From Porphyrobacter sp. (GTDB lineage: Bacteria; Pseudomonadota; Alphaproteobacteria; Sphingomonadales; Sphingomonadaceae), in the NCBI GenBank assembly GCA_027531395.1, contig JAPZRO010000004.1:806001-870000 (forward strand): 64,000 bases of DNA, in the 5' to 3' direction. This document shows, in pieces, positions 14,915 to 25,312 of this stretch. The position numbers and the translations under genes are program-made. Within the stretch, counting starts at the first letter, position 1. Each line of letters begins with the position of its first letter. The notes under the pieces were generated by a model that saw nothing but the letters and a program-made list of their open reading frames with translations, ran no database searches and was not told the origin of the DNA.

Positions 14915-17704
14915 CTATTCCGCGTCCGGCACGCTGTCCCCGGCAAGCTCAGCCGCAATCGCTTCCTCGGCAGCGTTTTCCGGTTCCTCGGTCTCGTCGA
15001 TCAGCGCCGCGCCGACGATGTGCTCGTCCTTCGCCACGTCGAAGATGCGGATGCCCGAAGAGCCGCGCCCGGAGATGCTGAAGCCCTTGAGGTTCTCGAA
15101 CCCGCCTTCGATCAGATGGCGGAAATCGATGCCGAGACGGATCAGTTTGGCCTGATCGGTCACCAGCATCAGCTGCGAGCCATGGCGCACCGGGAAGCTC
15201 GCCACCACGGGGCCATTGCGCTCGGGATTGCTTTCGGGCGTGCCGATATTGGTGATCCCCTGGCCACCGCGCCCGGTGGTGCGGTATTCATAGGCAGAGG
15301 AGATCTTGCCATAGCCGTTGGCGGTGATGGTGAGGATGAACTCCTCGGCCTCGGCCATGGCTGCCATCTGTTCCGGCGGCAGCGTCGGTTCGGCGTCGTT
15401 GTTCTTCCACGCCGCCGCACGCAAGTAAGCCTCGCGGGTCTCCATGTCGGCAGTCAGCGGATCGACCACCGCCATGCTGACGACCTTGCCGCCCTTCTTG
15501 AGGCTCATGCCGCGCACGCCGATGCCGGTGCGGCTCTTGGTCTCGCGGGCATCGGTGGCGGCGAAGCGGATCGCCTTGCCGCTGTCGGAGGCGAGGAAGA
15601 TTTCCTGCTCCTCCGTCAGCAGCTGCACGCCGATCAGCCGGTCGCCCGAACCCTCGACGAAGCCCATCGCATATTTGCCCGCGGTCGGGATGTTGGCGAA
15701 GGCATCCATCGAGTTGCGGCGGACCATGCCCTGTTCGGTAGCGAAGACGATGTTGAGCCCGCCCCAGGTCGCCTCGTCCTCGGGCAGAGGCAGCACGTTG
15801 GTGACGCGCTCGTCATCGCCCAGCGGCAGCAGGTTGACCATCGGGCGGCCCTTGGTCTGGGGGCCGCCTTCGGGCAGCTTCCACACCTTCATGCGGTAGA
15901 CGCGGCCGGTGTTGGTGAAGAACAGCACCGGGTTGTGGGTGCTGGTGACGAACAGTTCGACCACCGCATCCTCGTCCTTGGTCGCCATGCCTGAGCGGCC
16001 CTTGCCGCCGCGGCCCTGTGCGCGGAAGGTGTCGAGCGCGGTGCGCTTGATGTAGCCGCCGTGGGTGACGGTGACGACCATCTCCTCGCGCTCGATCAGG
16101 TCTTCGTCCTCGAGCCCGTCCCAGGCCGGCGCGATCTCGGAGACGCGCGGGGTGGCATAGGTGGCGCGGATTTCCTCCAGCTCGGTCCGCATCACGCCAT
16201 AGAGCTTCACGCGGTCGGCAAGGATCGAGAGATACTCCTCGATCGCTGCGGCAAGGCCCTTCAATTCGTCGCCGATCTCGTCGCGGCCCAGCGCGGTCAG
16301 GCGGTGCAGGCGCAGTTCGAGGATCGCTTTCACCTGCCGCTCGGACAGGCGATAGGTGCCGCCGCTCTCGTCATCGGAAGGATCGATAGCCTCGACCAGA
16401 CGGATATACTGCGCAATGTCGCCGATCGGCCATTCCTTGGCGAGCAGCCGCGCGCGCGCCTCGGCCGGGTTCGCGGCGGTGCGGATCATCGCCACCACCT
16501 CGTCGAGGTTCGAGACCGCGACGACGAGGCCGAGCAAGAGGTGCGCCCGTTCGCGCGCCTTATTGAGCTCGTACTTGGTGCGCCGCGTGATCACTTCCTC
16601 GCGGAAGGTGATGAAGCTCTGGATGATGTCGCGCAGCGTCAGCGTTTCGGGGCGCCCGCCGCGGATCGCCAGCATGTTGGCGGGGAACGAGGACTGCGCC
16701 GGGGTGTGCCGCCAGATCTGGTTGAGCACCACTTCCGGGGTCGCGTCGCGCTTGAGGTCGATCACCACGCGCACACCCTCGCGCGAACTTTCGTCGCGGA
16801 TGTCGCTGATGCCCTCGATCCGCTTGTCTTTGGCGGCTTCGGCGATCTTCTCGACCAGGCCCGATTTGCCGACCTGATAGGGGATCGAGGTGAACACGAT
16901 GCTCTGGCGATCGCCGCGCGCGGTTTCGATCTCGTGGCGGCAGCGCATCAGGATCGACCCGCGCCCGGTGGTGTAGGCCTGCCGTGCGCCATGCGTGCCG
17001 AGGATCAGCGGCGCGGTGGGGAAATCGGGGCCGGGGATGAACTGGATCAACTCTTCCGAGGTGATGTGCGGGTTCTCGATATAGGCAAGGCAGCCGTCGA
17101 TCACTTCGCCGAGATTGTGCGGCGGCACGTTGGTCGCCATGCCGACCGCGATCCCGCCTGCGCCATTGACTAGCAGGTTGGGGAAGCGCGCGGGGAGCAC
17201 CGTCGGTTCCTGACGCGAACCGTCATAGTTCTCGGTGAAGTCGACGGTGTCCTTGTCGAGATCGTCAAGCAGGCTGTTGGCGACCCGCGCCAGCCGCGCT
17301 TCGGTGTAGCGCATCGAGGCTGGCGGATCGGGGTCCATCGAGCCGAAATTGCCCTGACCGTCGATCAGCGGCACCCGCATCGACCAGTCCTGCGTCATGC
17401 GCGCCAGCGCATCGTAGATCGCGCTGTCGCCATGCGGGTGGTAGTTACCCATCACGTCGCCGACGATCTTCGCGCTCTTGCGATAGGGCTTGCCCGCGAC
17501 GAAGCCGCCTTCCTGACTGGCGAACAGGATGCGGCGGTGCACCGGCTTCAACCCGTCGCGCACGTCGGGCAGCGCGCGGCTGACGATCACGCTCATCGCA
17601 TAGTCGAGATAGCTCGACTTCATCTCGTCGACGATGTCGACGCGGTCGAAACCGCCCATCGGCGAAGGCGGAGGGGAATCGAGAATGTCGCTGTCGTCGC
17701 TCAA
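14915..17704 (-). CDS. gyrA: DNA gyrase subunit A
   Basis: 929 residues. GyrA cuts and rejoins DNA in gyrase, which introduces negative supercoils. The winged-helix segment has the catalytic tyrosine Y133 in [10 protein letters not shown]. The quinolone-determining region reads [12 protein letters not shown] with S94 and D98 at the positions of E. coli S83 and D87, i.e. the drug-sensitive state. The C-terminal beta-pinwheel begins near residue 540 and contains the GyrA box QGRGGKG. The start is a TTG at 17704 with no obvious ribosome-binding site; a later methionine (M16) is an alternative. The end of the gene faces the terminator at 14850-14892. Confidence 0.97.
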   Translation of the reverse strand: MSDDSDILDSPPPSPMGGFDRVDIVDEMKSSYLDYAMSVIVSRALPDVRDGLKPVHRRILFASQEGGFVAGKPYRKSAKIVGDVMGNYHPHGDSAIYDALARMTQDWSMRVPLIDGQGNFGSMDPDPPASMRYTEARLARVANSLLDDLDKDTVDFTENYDGSRQEPTVLPARFPNLLVNGAGGIAVGMATNVPPHNLGEVIDGCLAYIENPHITSEELIQFIPGPDFPTAPLILGTHGARQAYTTGRGSILMRCRHEIETARGDRQSIVFTSIPYQVGKSGLVEKIAEAAKDKRIEGISDIRDESSREGVRVVIDLKRDATPEVVLNQIWRHTPAQSSFPANMLAIRGGRPETLTLRDIIQSFITFREEVITRRTKYELNKARERAHLLLGLVVAVSNLDEVVAMIRTAANPAEARARLLAKEWPIGDIAQYIRLVEAIDPSDDESGGTYRLSERQVKAILELRLHRLTALGRDEIGDELKGLAAAIEEYLSILADRVKLYGVMRTELEEIRATYATPRVSEIAPAWDGLEDEDLIEREEMVVTVTHGGYIKRTALDTFRAQGRGGKGRSGMATKDEDAVVELFVTSTHNPVLFFTNTGRVYRMKVWKLPEGGPQTKGRPMVNLLPLGDDERVTNVLPLPEDEATWGGLNIVFATEQGMVRRNSMDAFANIPTAGKYAMGFVEGSGDRLIGVQLLTEEQEIFLASDSGKAIRFAATDARETKSRTGIGVRGMSLKKGGKVVSMAVVDPLTADMETREAYLRAAAWKNNDAEPTLPPEQMAAMAEAEEFILTITANGYGKISSAYEYRTTGRGGQGITNIGTPESNPERNGPVVASFPVRHGSQLMLVTDQAKLIRLGIDFRHLIEGGFENLKGFSISGRGSSGIRIFDVAKDEHIVGAALIDETEEPENAAEEAIAAELAGDSVPDAE

Positions 17705-18017
17705 GATCGGGGCCGTTTCTGCTAGTGTTCATGAGGCCCCGCGGGAGGGGCAATGGCCGTTGCGGCCGGAACTCCTGCCTATGTAGGGCCGGGCCGCCGC
17801 TTTCGCCACCTCTGCACGCGAACACAGGGCGAACAGCGGGCCTTTTTCCACATTTCGGACAAGGGCTCGCCGCCGCGCCGGTCACCATTCAAAAGCCGTT
17901 CAGCACAGCTCGCCTAGCGGGAATTGCAAATTGCGTGCGAGCCGTCCAAAGGCAGCACAACCTTTCACCCGGTTTTAGGGGGCCAATCCCCGCGCCGAGC
18001 GATCTCTGGAGGATGAA
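17705..18017. other. 313-base gene-free region
   Basis: This divergent region between gyrA (minus) and the exported protein gene (plus) should contain both promoters. No reading frame in it has a ribosome-binding site or codon pattern like its neighbours. I could not pick a convincing -35/-10 pair on either strand. The last ten bases carry the TGGAGGA ribosome-binding site of the gene at 18018. Confidence 0.6.
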
Positions 18018-19352
18018 TTGACCAACCTGTCTTCGACCCGTCCGACCCGCGCCGGTCTTGCGCGCAACCTTGCTCTGGCGATTGCGCTGGCGAGCGGCGG
18101 TGCGCTGCTGGTCTCGCCGGCCTTTACCGATGCCGCCTACGCGCAGAAGAAGGACAAGAAGAAGGAAGAGGCCAAGGCGCAGTATTCCAAGGAATTCCTC
18201 GCTGCCTACAAGCCGCTCGAAACCGCTCTTGCCGCGCCCGGCGCCGATGTCGCCGCGCTCAAGCCGCAGCTGACCGCGCTGGTGTCGATGGCGGTCAGCG
18301 TCGACGAGAAGCAGGCGGCCGGCGGGATGATCTACAATGCCGGGGCGACCTCGAAGGACATGGCGCTCCAATTGCAGGGCATGGAACTGCTGCTGGCGAG
18401 CGGCAAGGTTCCGGTCGAGCAGGTCGGGCGCTACAACTTCACCGCCTACCAGCTCGCCAACGAGCTCAAGAACTACGACAAGGCGCGCCAGTATCTGCAG
18501 GCCGCGATCAACACCAATTTTACGACCGAGCGGATCAGCACCGCCGATCTCGAAATCACCATGGCCGAGATCGATTTCTCCGAGGGCAAGTACGCCGCCG
18601 GGCTCGAATATCTCGCCAAGGCGATTGCCCACCGCAAGGCCAACGGCCAGCCGGTCGACAATGCCTGGTATCGCCGCGGGATCACGGTCGCCTATTCGAA
18701 CCAGGTGGTGCCGCAGATCTATGATCTGGTGGTGCAGTGGGTTGGCGACTATCCGAGCGAGGAAAACTGGCGCGATGCGGTCAACCTGACGCGCAACCTC
18801 AACGACTTCGAAGGGCCCGAGGCGCTCGATCTGCTGCGCCTTGCGCGCCGGGTCGGGGGCCTGCGCGACAAGCAGGACTACATCCTCTACATCGAAGCCG
18901 CCGACGCGCGCCGTCTGCCCAAGGAAGTCAAGGACCTGATCGATCAGGCCTATGCCGCCGGCGCGGTCAGCAAGGACGACATCTACGTCGCCGATTCGCT
19001 CACCACCGCCAATGGCCGTATCAAGACCGACATGGCCGAACTCCCGGCGTTGGAGAGGGACGCCAACGCGGCAGCCGCGGGCCTGCGCACTGTGTTCGCC
19101 GCGGGCGATGCCTTCCTGAGCTACGGCGAATATGCCAAGGCTGCGGGCTTCTACGAGAAGAGCCTCGGGATGGCCGGGGTCGAGCGCAACACCGCGCTCA
19201 CCCGCCTCGGGATCGCGCAGATCGGGATGGGCGATTACGCCGCCGCTCAGGCGACGCTGGCCAAGGTCGACGGCACGCGCGCGTCGATCGCCAAGCTGTG
19301 GTCGGCCTATGCAGCCGAACTGGCCGCGGGCGGGGCGACGCCGGGCGCCTGA
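18018..19352 (+). CDS. exported alpha-helical (TPR-like) hypothetical protein
   Basis: 444 residues. The N-terminus has an Arg-rich start and a hydrophobic stretch (about 17-35) ending in AYAQ, a typical signal peptide, then a Lys/Glu-rich segment [10 protein letters not shown]. The remainder is helical and repetitive, with TPR-like units such as [27 protein letters not shown] and [14 protein letters not shown], suggesting a periplasmic scaffold. The TTG start at 18018 follows TGGAGGA; the nearby ATG at 18013 is closed by a stop after two codons. It is monocistronic, with a terminator at 19377-19411. No function can be assigned. Confidence 0.88.
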   Translation: MTNLSSTRPTRAGLARNLALAIALASGGALLVSPAFTDAAYAQKKDKKKEEAKAQYSKEFLAAYKPLETALAAPGADVAALKPQLTALVSMAVSVDEKQAAGGMIYNAGATSKDMALQLQGMELLLASGKVPVEQVGRYNFTAYQLANELKNYDKARQYLQAAINTNFTTERISTADLEITMAEIDFSEGKYAAGLEYLAKAIAHRKANGQPVDNAWYRRGITVAYSNQVVPQIYDLVVQWVGDYPSEENWRDAVNLTRNLNDFEGPEALDLLRLARRVGGLRDKQDYILYIEAADARRLPKEVKDLIDQAYAAGAVSKDDIYVADSLTTANGRIKTDMAELPALERDANAAAAGLRTVFAAGDAFLSYGEYAKAAGFYEKSLGMAGVERNTALTRLGIAQIGMGDYAAAQATLAKVDGTRASIAKLWSAYAAELAAGGATPGA

Positions 19353-19376
19353 CCCGCGCATCGCGAGCACAGCAAT

Positions 19377-19411
19377 AGGGGCGGCGGGCGATGGCCTTGC
19401 CGCCCCTTTTT
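19377..19411 (+). terminator. intrinsic terminator after the 18018 gene
   Basis: AGGGGCGGC (19377-19385) pairs with GCCGCCCCT (19399-19407) around a 13-base loop, and the stem runs straight into TTTTT. It lies 24 bases after the stop at 19352, separating that gene from lipA. Confidence 0.9.
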
Positions 19412-19488
19412 CCTGCGCAATCGCCTATTGCAGTGACGAGGCTCGCGCGCGCTTGCGGGAGCGGCCCGCCGCGCCTAAATGGCCCCCT

Positions 19489-20448
19489 ATGAACGACCTT
19501 GCCAGCACGCCGCCCGCCGATCCCGCTGCGACACGCCCCGCGCGCCAGCGCAAGCCCGACTGGATCCGCGTGCGCGCGCCCGTGAGCGAGGGCTATCACG
19601 AAACGCGCCGGCTGATGCGCGATCTCAACCTCAACACGGTATGCGAGGAAGCCGCCTGCCCGAACATCGGCGAGTGCTGGACCAAGAAGCACGCGACGGT
19701 CATGATCCTCGGCGATGTCTGCACGCGGGCCTGCGCCTTCTGCAACGTCAAGACCGGGATGCCGCGTGCGGTCGATCCGATGGAGCCGGAAAACACCGCG
19801 ATTGCCGCGGCCAAGATGGGGCTGGAGCACATCGTCATCACCTCGGTCGATCGTGATGATCTGCCCGACGGCGGCGCGAGGCAGTTCGTCAAGGTGATCG
19901 AGGCGTTGCGTCGCACGACGCCCAAGACCACGATCGAGATCCTCACCCCCGATTTCCGCGGCAAGATGCGCCGCGCGGTCGAGATGATCTGCGAGGCCGG
20001 GCCGGACGTCTACAACCACAATCTCGAAACCGTGCCGCGGCTCTATCCTACCATCCGGCCCGGCGCGCGCTACTATGCCTCGCTGCGGCTGCTGGAGGAG
20101 GTTAAGGCGCACAACCCGTTGATCTTCACCAAGTCCGGCATCATGCTGGGGCTGGGGGAACAGCGCCTCGAAGTCCATCAGGTGATGGACGACATGCGCT
20201 CGGCCGAGGTCGATTTCATCACCATGGGCCAATATCTCCAGCCCACGCCCAAGCACGCCAATGTCGAGGAATTCGTCACGCCCAAGGCCTTCGCCGCCTA
20301 TGGCGCGATCGCGCGGGCCAAGGGCTTCCTTCAGGTCGCATCCTCGCCGCTCACCCGTTCCAGCTATCACGCGGGCGATGACTTCGCGAAGATGCGTGCG
20401 GCGCGCGAGGAGAAGCTGGCGCGGGCGCAGGAGCGCGCGAAGGCGTAA
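19489..20448 (+). CDS. lipA: lipoyl synthase
   Basis: 319 residues. LipA is a radical-SAM enzyme that inserts two sulfurs into octanoyl groups bound to lipoyl domains. The auxiliary cluster cysteines C52, C57 and C63 are in [14 protein letters not shown], and the radical-SAM cluster cysteines C78, C82 and C85 are in CTRACAFC. The ATG at 19489 follows the terminator region and gives the family length. Its clients in this window are PdhB and PdhC. The next gene overlaps by one base (TAATG). Confidence 0.97.
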   Translation: MNDLASTPPADPAATRPARQRKPDWIRVRAPVSEGYHETRRLMRDLNLNTVCEEAACPNIGECWTKKHATVMILGDVCTRACAFCNVKTGMPRAVDPMEPENTAIAAAKMGLEHIVITSVDRDDLPDGGARQFVKVIEALRRTTPKTTIEILTPDFRGKMRRAVEMICEAGPDVYNHNLETVPRLYPTIRPGARYYASLRLLEEVKAHNPLIFTKSGIMLGLGEQRLEVHQVMDDMRSAEVDFITMGQYLQPTPKHANVEEFVTPKAFAAYGAIARAKGFLQVASSPLTRSSYHAGDDFAKMRAAREEKLARAQERAKA

Positions 20449-20909
20449 TGCCCGGCATCCGCGAAACCCGCCGCCTGCCCTACAGCGCCGAGCAGATGTT
20501 CGATCTGGTGGCGGACGTGGGCCGCTATGGCGAGTTCCTGCCATGGGTGATCGCCACCCGCGTGCGCTCCAACTCAGAGACCGAGATGGTCGCCGACATG
20601 GTTGTGGGTTTCAAGTCCTTGCGCGAAAGCTTCACCTCGCGGGTGAAGAAGGACCGTCCGCGCGAGATCGACGTCCATTACGTCGACGGGCCCTTGAGCG
20701 ACCTCGACAATGTCTGGACCTTCCGCGCCATCGACGATCACACCTGCGAGATCGACTTCCTCGTCGAATTCACCTTCAAGAACCGCCTGTTCGAGAAGAT
20801 CGCCGGGCAATATTTCGACAAGGCCTTCCGCAAGATGGTGGAGGCCTTCGAAAAGCGCGCGGCTGAACTTTACGGCAGCAGCAATTCGAGCGCGCAGAGC
20901 GTCGCCTGA
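20448..20909 (+). CDS. COQ10/RatA-type ubiquinone-binding START-domain protein
   Basis: 153 residues of the START-like SRPBCC fold, recognised by RRLPYSAEQMFDLVADVGRY at residues 7-26 and FLPWV just after. Eukaryotic COQ10 and alphaproteobacterial relatives bind ubiquinone and are needed for efficient respiration; E. coli RatA inhibits ribosome association. The lipA neighbourhood favours a respiratory role. The start codon overlaps the lipA stop, and the 3' end overlaps the convergent pncC by 40 bases. Confidence 0.9.
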   Translation: MPGIRETRRLPYSAEQMFDLVADVGRYGEFLPWVIATRVRSNSETEMVADMVVGFKSLRESFTSRVKKDRPREIDVHYVDGPLSDLDNVWTFRAIDDHTCEIDFLVEFTFKNRLFEKIAGQYFDKAFRKMVEAFEKRAAELYGSSNSSAQSVA

Positions 20910-21373
20910 CGGCGGATTTCGGCGCGGCCATCCGGCCCTTCGCCGCCCTCGAAGAACTTGAGCTCGCCCTCCGGCTCCCCGGCGGCATTGCGCACGACGC
21001 GCGCGAACACCACCGTGCCGACCGGCTTCAGCGCCGTGCCGCCGCCGGGGCCAGCCACGCCGCTGATCGCCACCGCGACATCGGCCTTGGAGCGATCAAG
21101 CGCGCCCTTGGCCATCGCCCAGGCGCAGGCAATCGAGACCGCACCGAAGGTTTCGATGATGTCCTGCGCGACGCCCAGCATCTCCATCTTGGCTTCGTTC
21201 GAATAGGTCACGAAGCCGCGATCAAGCACCGCCGACGAGCCAGCAATCTCGGTGATCGCGCCGGCCACCAGTCCACCGGTGCAGCTCTCGGCGGTCGCGA
21301 CCTTCCGGCCCAGAGCTGCATTTTCCGCCACGACGCGGGCGGCAAGTGAAGTGATATCGTCGGGCAGGAGCAT
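20870..21373 (-). CDS. pncC: CinA C-terminal family, nicotinamide-nucleotide amidase
   Basis: 167 residues, the stand-alone C-terminal domain of CinA (PncC). It deamidates nicotinamide mononucleotide to nicotinic acid mononucleotide in NAD recycling. Family motifs are TAESCTGGLVAG near residue 27, RGFVTYSNEAK near 52 and ISGVAGPGGG near 103. Last gene of an ispDF / hypothetical / pncC run, 7 bases after its neighbour. Its 3' end overlaps the convergent gene at 20448 by 40 bases, unusual compactness for two convergent genes. Confidence 0.92.
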   Translation of the reverse strand: MLLPDDITSLAARVVAENAALGRKVATAESCTGGLVAGAITEIAGSSAVLDRGFVTYSNEAKMEMLGVAQDIIETFGAVSIACAWAMAKGALDRSKADVAVAISGVAGPGGGTALKPVGTVVFARVVRNAAGEPEGELKFFEGGEGPDGRAEIRRQATLCALELLLP

Positions 21374-21380
21374 GACGGGC

Positions 21381-21941
21381 CTACTTGCCCTTGCCGCCCG
21401 GGGCGACGGGGCAGATTTGCGGGTCCTTGAGATCGGCGACCTCGGCGATGAAGGCCATCAGCCCGGCGACGTTCTCGACCGGCAGCGGGCTCAGCAGCTC
21501 CATCCCGCGCTCGATCTTGCCGCAGCTGTCGGGCTTGATTTCCTCGGCAATCATCTGGCCGACCAGGCCGTCGACAAAGGGGCGCAGCGATTCCTCGGGC
21601 AGGGCGGTGATCATCGCGGTCATGTCGGTGCCCGTTCCGCCCTTGGCGGCGGCATCCTTGGCCATGAAGGTCTTGAGCAGGCGGAAGGCCCCGGGCCACG
21701 CCTTGTCCTGATGGGTGCGGAACTTCGCGATGAAGGCATCGCCGCCTTGCGCCATGAAGCCGTCGCGCTTCAACTGCTTCGAACAGGTGGTGCTGACCGC
21801 ATCGTATGCGATCGGCATCGCGTAGAGCACCGTGTCACCGAGATCGGCGGCGGCGACGCAGGTCTGCTGCTGGGCCTGGGCGGTGGTGGCCGAGGCGAGG
21901 GCAACGAAGCCGAGGGCAGGGGCAAGAACACGCTTGGTCAT
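21381..21941 (-). CDS. exported hypothetical protein
   Basis: 186 residues. A clear signal peptide (MTKRVLAP then a hydrophobic core, cleavage near AQAQ at about 23) directs it to the periplasm. The mature part has four cysteines (near QQTC, STTC, PDSC and PQIC), possibly two disulfides, and is mostly helical. I do not recognise a family beyond similar proteins expected in sphingomonads. AGAGGA precedes the ATG at 21941. It sits between ispDF and pncC with gaps of 13 and 7 bases, so all three are probably co-transcribed. Confidence 0.8.
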   Translation of the reverse strand: MTKRVLAPALGFVALASATTAQAQQQTCVAAADLGDTVLYAMPIAYDAVSTTCSKQLKRDGFMAQGGDAFIAKFRTHQDKAWPGAFRLLKTFMAKDAAAKGGTGTDMTAMITALPEESLRPFVDGLVGQMIAEEIKPDSCGKIERGMELLSPLPVENVAGLMAFIAEVADLKDPQICPVAPGGKGK

Positions 21942-21954
21942 GTCGGAAGTCCTC

Positions 21955-23112
21955 TCAGGCAAGGGTAAGTAGAACGATGGCCTGCGCGGCAATGCCTTCG
22001 CCGCGGCCGGTGAAACCGAGCTTCTCGGTGGTGGTCGCCTTGATGCTGACCGCGTTTTCGCTGGTGCCCATGATTTCGGCAACTGCTGCGCGCATCGCTG
22101 GGCGATGGGGGCCGATCTTGGGTGCCTCGCAAATCAGGGTGAGGTCGACATTGCCTATTTCGTAACCAGCTTCGCGCGCCAGTTTCACCGCATGGGCCAG
22201 AAACTGCGCAGAGCGCGCCCCGCGCCACTGCGGATCGCTTGGCGGGAAATGGGTGCCGATATCGCCCGCGCCGATCGCGCCGAGCACGGCATCGGTGATC
22301 GCGTGGAGCGCGACGTCCGCGTCCGAATGGCCCGAAAGCCCCTTGTCATGCGGGATCTGCACGCCGCACAGCCATAGCTCCTCGCCCACCTCGAGGCGGT
22401 GGACGTCGTAGCCCTGTCCGATGCGGAAGGCTGGCAAGGAAGCGGCGTTCACGAAATCCTCCGCAAAGGTGATCTTCTTGAGGCACTCGTCCCCATCGAC
22501 GAGGGCAACTGAACCGGAGCTTGCGACCAGCACCTGCGCATCGTCGCCCGCATCGGTCGGGCCAGTCCACGCGCGGTGGGCGGCGAGGATTTCAGGGAAG
22601 CGGAAGGCCTGCGGGGTCTGGACGCGGCGCAGCACCTCGCGCTCGGCCTTGCCCGCCATCGCTCCATCGCTGCCCGCCACTGCAAGACTGTCGACCACTG
22701 GCAGCACCGGGATCGCGCCGGGGTGCGCCGTCAGCGCGTCGAGCAGCCGCGCGATCACGGCGCGGGGGAGGTCGGGGCGTGCGGCGTCGTGGATGAGGAC
22801 ATGCGCGGGTGCATGGGGGACGAGGGCTTCGAGACCGTTGCGCACCGAATCCTGCCGCGAAGCGCCGCCATGAACGAAGCGGAGGCCTTCAAGCCCCGCC
22901 AGCGCCGCCTCGGCATCCGCCCGGGCATCGGCGCCGATCACCACCACCAGCGGGCTGGCTCCGGCCGTCAGCAAGGCCTCGACCGAGTGCCGGACCAGCG
23001 GCTTTCCGCGCCAGTAGCGGAACTGCTTGGGCACGTCGCCACCGACCCGCAGGCCCTTGCCCGCGGCGACGACGATGGCTGCAAACGGGGGGAGGGTGGT
23101 GGCTGCGTCCAT
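21955..23112 (-). CDS. ispDF: bifunctional IspD/IspF, MEP isoprenoid pathway
   Basis: 385 residues joining two enzymes of isoprenoid precursor synthesis. Residues 1-225 are IspD (MEP cytidylyltransferase) with AAGKGLRVGGDVPKQF near 16-31; residues 228-385 are IspF (MECDP synthase) with metal-ligand segments GYDVHRL and SGHSDADVALH. The two steps are not consecutive (IspE acts between them), and fusion occurs in many alpha- and epsilonproteobacteria. ATG at 23112, divergent from dusB, leaving 79 bases for both promoters. Confidence 0.96.
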   Translation of the reverse strand: MDAATTLPPFAAIVVAAGKGLRVGGDVPKQFRYWRGKPLVRHSVEALLTAGASPLVVVIGADARADAEAALAGLEGLRFVHGGASRQDSVRNGLEALVPHAPAHVLIHDAARPDLPRAVIARLLDALTAHPGAIPVLPVVDSLAVAGSDGAMAGKAEREVLRRVQTPQAFRFPEILAAHRAWTGPTDAGDDAQVLVASSGSVALVDGDECLKKITFAEDFVNAASLPAFRIGQGYDVHRLEVGEELWLCGVQIPHDKGLSGHSDADVALHAITDAVLGAIGAGDIGTHFPPSDPQWRGARSAQFLAHAVKLAREAGYEIGNVDLTLICEAPKIGPHRPAMRAAVAEIMGTSENAVSIKATTTEKLGFTGRGEGIAAQAIVLLTLA

Positions 23113-23191
23113 CGGGGCGTTCGCTTAAGGTCTGGACGGGCTTTCGGCAATCCACTATGCGCCTGCCCAATTATTAGGCACACCCTCTGAC

Positions 23192-24208
23192 ATGACGACA
23201 CTCCCCCCTCCGCCGGCCCTGAAGCCGATTGCCATCGGCCCGGTCACGGTCGCCGAGCCGGTCGTGCTCGCGCCGATGACGGGCGTCACCGACATGCCGT
23301 TCCGCACGCTGGTGCGGCGCTATGGCTCGGGCCTCAACGTGACCGAGATGGTGGCGAGCGAGGCGGCGATCCGCGAGACCCGCGTGAGCACGCAGAAGAC
23401 CGCGTGGGACCGGATCGAGGAGCCGGTCTCGATGCAGCTGGTCGGCTGCGACCCCGCCAGCATGGCCGAGGCCGCGAAGATCCAGGAAGGCAACGGCGCG
23501 GCGATCATCGACATCAATTTCGGCTGTCCGGTGAGGAAGGTCGTCGGCCAGTTCGCCGGCTCGGCGCTGATGCGCGAAGTGCCGCTCGCCGTTCGACTGA
23601 TGGAAGCGACGGTCAAGGCGGTGAAGGTGCCGGTCACCGTCAAGATGCGCATGGGCTGGTGCCACGACAGCCTCAACGCCCCCGAAATGGCGCGCATTGC
23701 CGAGGATCTCGGTGTGCAGATGGTTACTGTCCACGGTCGCACCCGCAACCAGATGTACAAGGGCCACGCCGACTGGGCCTTCGTGCGCAAGGTCAAGGAC
23801 GCGGTGAAGATCCCGGTGATCGTCAACGGCGATATCTGCGGGGTCGAGGATGCCGCCAAGGCGCTCGAACAGTCGGGTGCCGACGGGGTGATGATCGGAC
23901 GCGGGGCCTATGGCAAGCCGTGGCTGCTGGGGCAGGTGATGCACTGGTGGCGCACTGGCGAGGCGCTGCCGACGCCGGGCATGGACGAGCAGTACGCTGT
24001 GCTGGTCGAGCACTACAACCGGATGCTCGATCACTACGGGCGCGAGACCGGGGTGAAGATGGCCCGCAAGCATCTGGGCTGGTACACCAAGGGCCTCCAT
24101 GGCTCGGCCGAGTTCCGCAATATGGCCAACTTCATCGACGATCCCGATCAGGTGCTGGGCGAGATCGCGCGCTTCTACGAGCCGTTCCTGATGCAGAAGG
24201 CGGCCTGA
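23192..24208 (+). CDS. dusB: tRNA-dihydrouridine synthase (NifR3/DusB)
   Basis: 338 residues. DusB reduces uridines in the tRNA D-loop with FMN and NADPH. Landmarks are [13 protein letters not shown] near residue 27, TEMVASEA near 51, NFGCPVRKV with the catalytic cysteine near 110, KMRMGW near 150 and [11 protein letters not shown] near 177. Known as nifR3 in alphaproteobacteria, where it leads the ntrB-ntrC operon, exactly as here. ntrB starts 3 bases after its stop. Confidence 0.96.
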   Translation: MTTLPPPPALKPIAIGPVTVAEPVVLAPMTGVTDMPFRTLVRRYGSGLNVTEMVASEAAIRETRVSTQKTAWDRIEEPVSMQLVGCDPASMAEAAKIQEGNGAAIIDINFGCPVRKVVGQFAGSALMREVPLAVRLMEATVKAVKVPVTVKMRMGWCHDSLNAPEMARIAEDLGVQMVTVHGRTRNQMYKGHADWAFVRKVKDAVKIPVIVNGDICGVEDAAKALEQSGADGVMIGRGAYGKPWLLGQVMHWWRTGEALPTPGMDEQYAVLVEHYNRMLDHYGRETGVKMARKHLGWYTKGLHGSAEFRNMANFIDDPDQVLGEIARFYEPFLMQKAA

Positions 24209-24211
24209 CGC

Positions 24212-25309
24212 GTGGCCAGCGCCAGCGATGCGGCGGGCCCGGGCGTGCTGCCCGATCCGCGCACGCAGATTGCGGGCATGATCTTCGCGGTCCTGCTGAT
24301 CGATGCGCAGGGCCGGATCGCCGAGGTCAACCACGCGGCCGAAAGCCTGCTTGGCACCAGCGCGGCGCGGCTGATCGGAACGCCGCTCGCCGGACGCATC
24401 GGGCCGATCGATACCCGGGTGGCGGCGCGGCTTGACCAGACCGACGAGGCGCTGGTGGCGCGCGATCTGGTGATATCCGCAGGCGGCGAGGAAATCCGCG
24501 TCAACATGACGGTCTCCCCGCTTGGCAATTTCCCCGGGTGGCGGGTCGTCACCCTGTCGGAGATCGGGCACGAGGACCCAGTCCACCAGCAGGGCGGCGA
24601 GGCGATGCTGAGCGCGCCGGCCGTGCTGGCTCACGAAATCAAGAACCCGCTCGCCGCGATCCGCGGGGCAGGGCAGCTGGCGCTGCGCAAGCTGCCCGAG
24701 GCCGACAAGAAGCTCGCCCGGATGATCACCGACGAAGTCGACCGGATCGCCCGACTGATCGACCGGATGCAGCAGCTCGGCAGCACCCGCACTGGCCCGG
24801 TGGAAGCGTGCAACCCGCACGAGGCGATCCGCGGCGCGATCGCCACCATGCGCGCGGCGGGCGGCGAGCAGGACGGGGTGGAAATCCGCGAGGAGTTCGA
24901 TCCCTCGTTGCCTCCGGTGCTGGCCAATCGCGATGCGCTGGAACAGGTGCTGATCAATCTCGTCTCCAACGCCCGCGATGCCGCCTTGCAGCAGGGCGGC
25001 ACCGCCGAGATCGTGGTGCAGACCCGCTTCGTCAGCGGCCTTGCCTTCAGCGCGATCCGCAAAGGGCGGGCGGTGCCGCTGCCGATCGAGATCACCGTGA
25101 GCGACAATGGTCCGGGGATCGATCCGGCCCTGCGCGATCATGTGTTCGAGCCTTTCGTATCCTCCAAGCCTTCGGGGCAGGGGCTCGGTCTGTCGCTGGT
25201 GCGCAAGCTGGTGGGCGACATGAACGGCAATGTCAGCCACGAACGCGATGCCCGCGCCGGGCTCACCCATTTCCGCCTGCACCTTCCGCAGGCCACGAGG
25301 CAGAGCTGA
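24212..25309 (+). CDS. ntrB: nitrogen regulation sensor kinase NtrB
   Basis: 365 residues with no membrane helices. An N-terminal PAS domain (about 25-110) is followed by the dimerisation/phosphorylation helix LAHEIKNPLAAIRGAG with H141. The ATPase boxes are clear: N box LINLVSNARDAA, G1 DNGPGID, F box PFVSSK and G2 GQGLGLSL. NtrB autophosphorylates and passes phosphate to NtrC under PII control. GTG start at 24212 directly after dusB. Confidence 0.96.
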   Translation: MASASDAAGPGVLPDPRTQIAGMIFAVLLIDAQGRIAEVNHAAESLLGTSAARLIGTPLAGRIGPIDTRVAARLDQTDEALVARDLVISAGGEEIRVNMTVSPLGNFPGWRVVTLSEIGHEDPVHQQGGEAMLSAPAVLAHEIKNPLAAIRGAGQLALRKLPEADKKLARMITDEVDRIARLIDRMQQLGSTRTGPVEACNPHEAIRGAIATMRAAGGEQDGVEIREEFDPSLPPVLANRDALEQVLINLVSNARDAALQQGGTAEIVVQTRFVSGLAFSAIRKGRAVPLPIEITVSDNGPGIDPALRDHVFEPFVSSKPSGQGLGLSLVRKLVGDMNGNVSHERDARAGLTHFRLHLPQATRQS

Positions 25310-25312
25310 TTC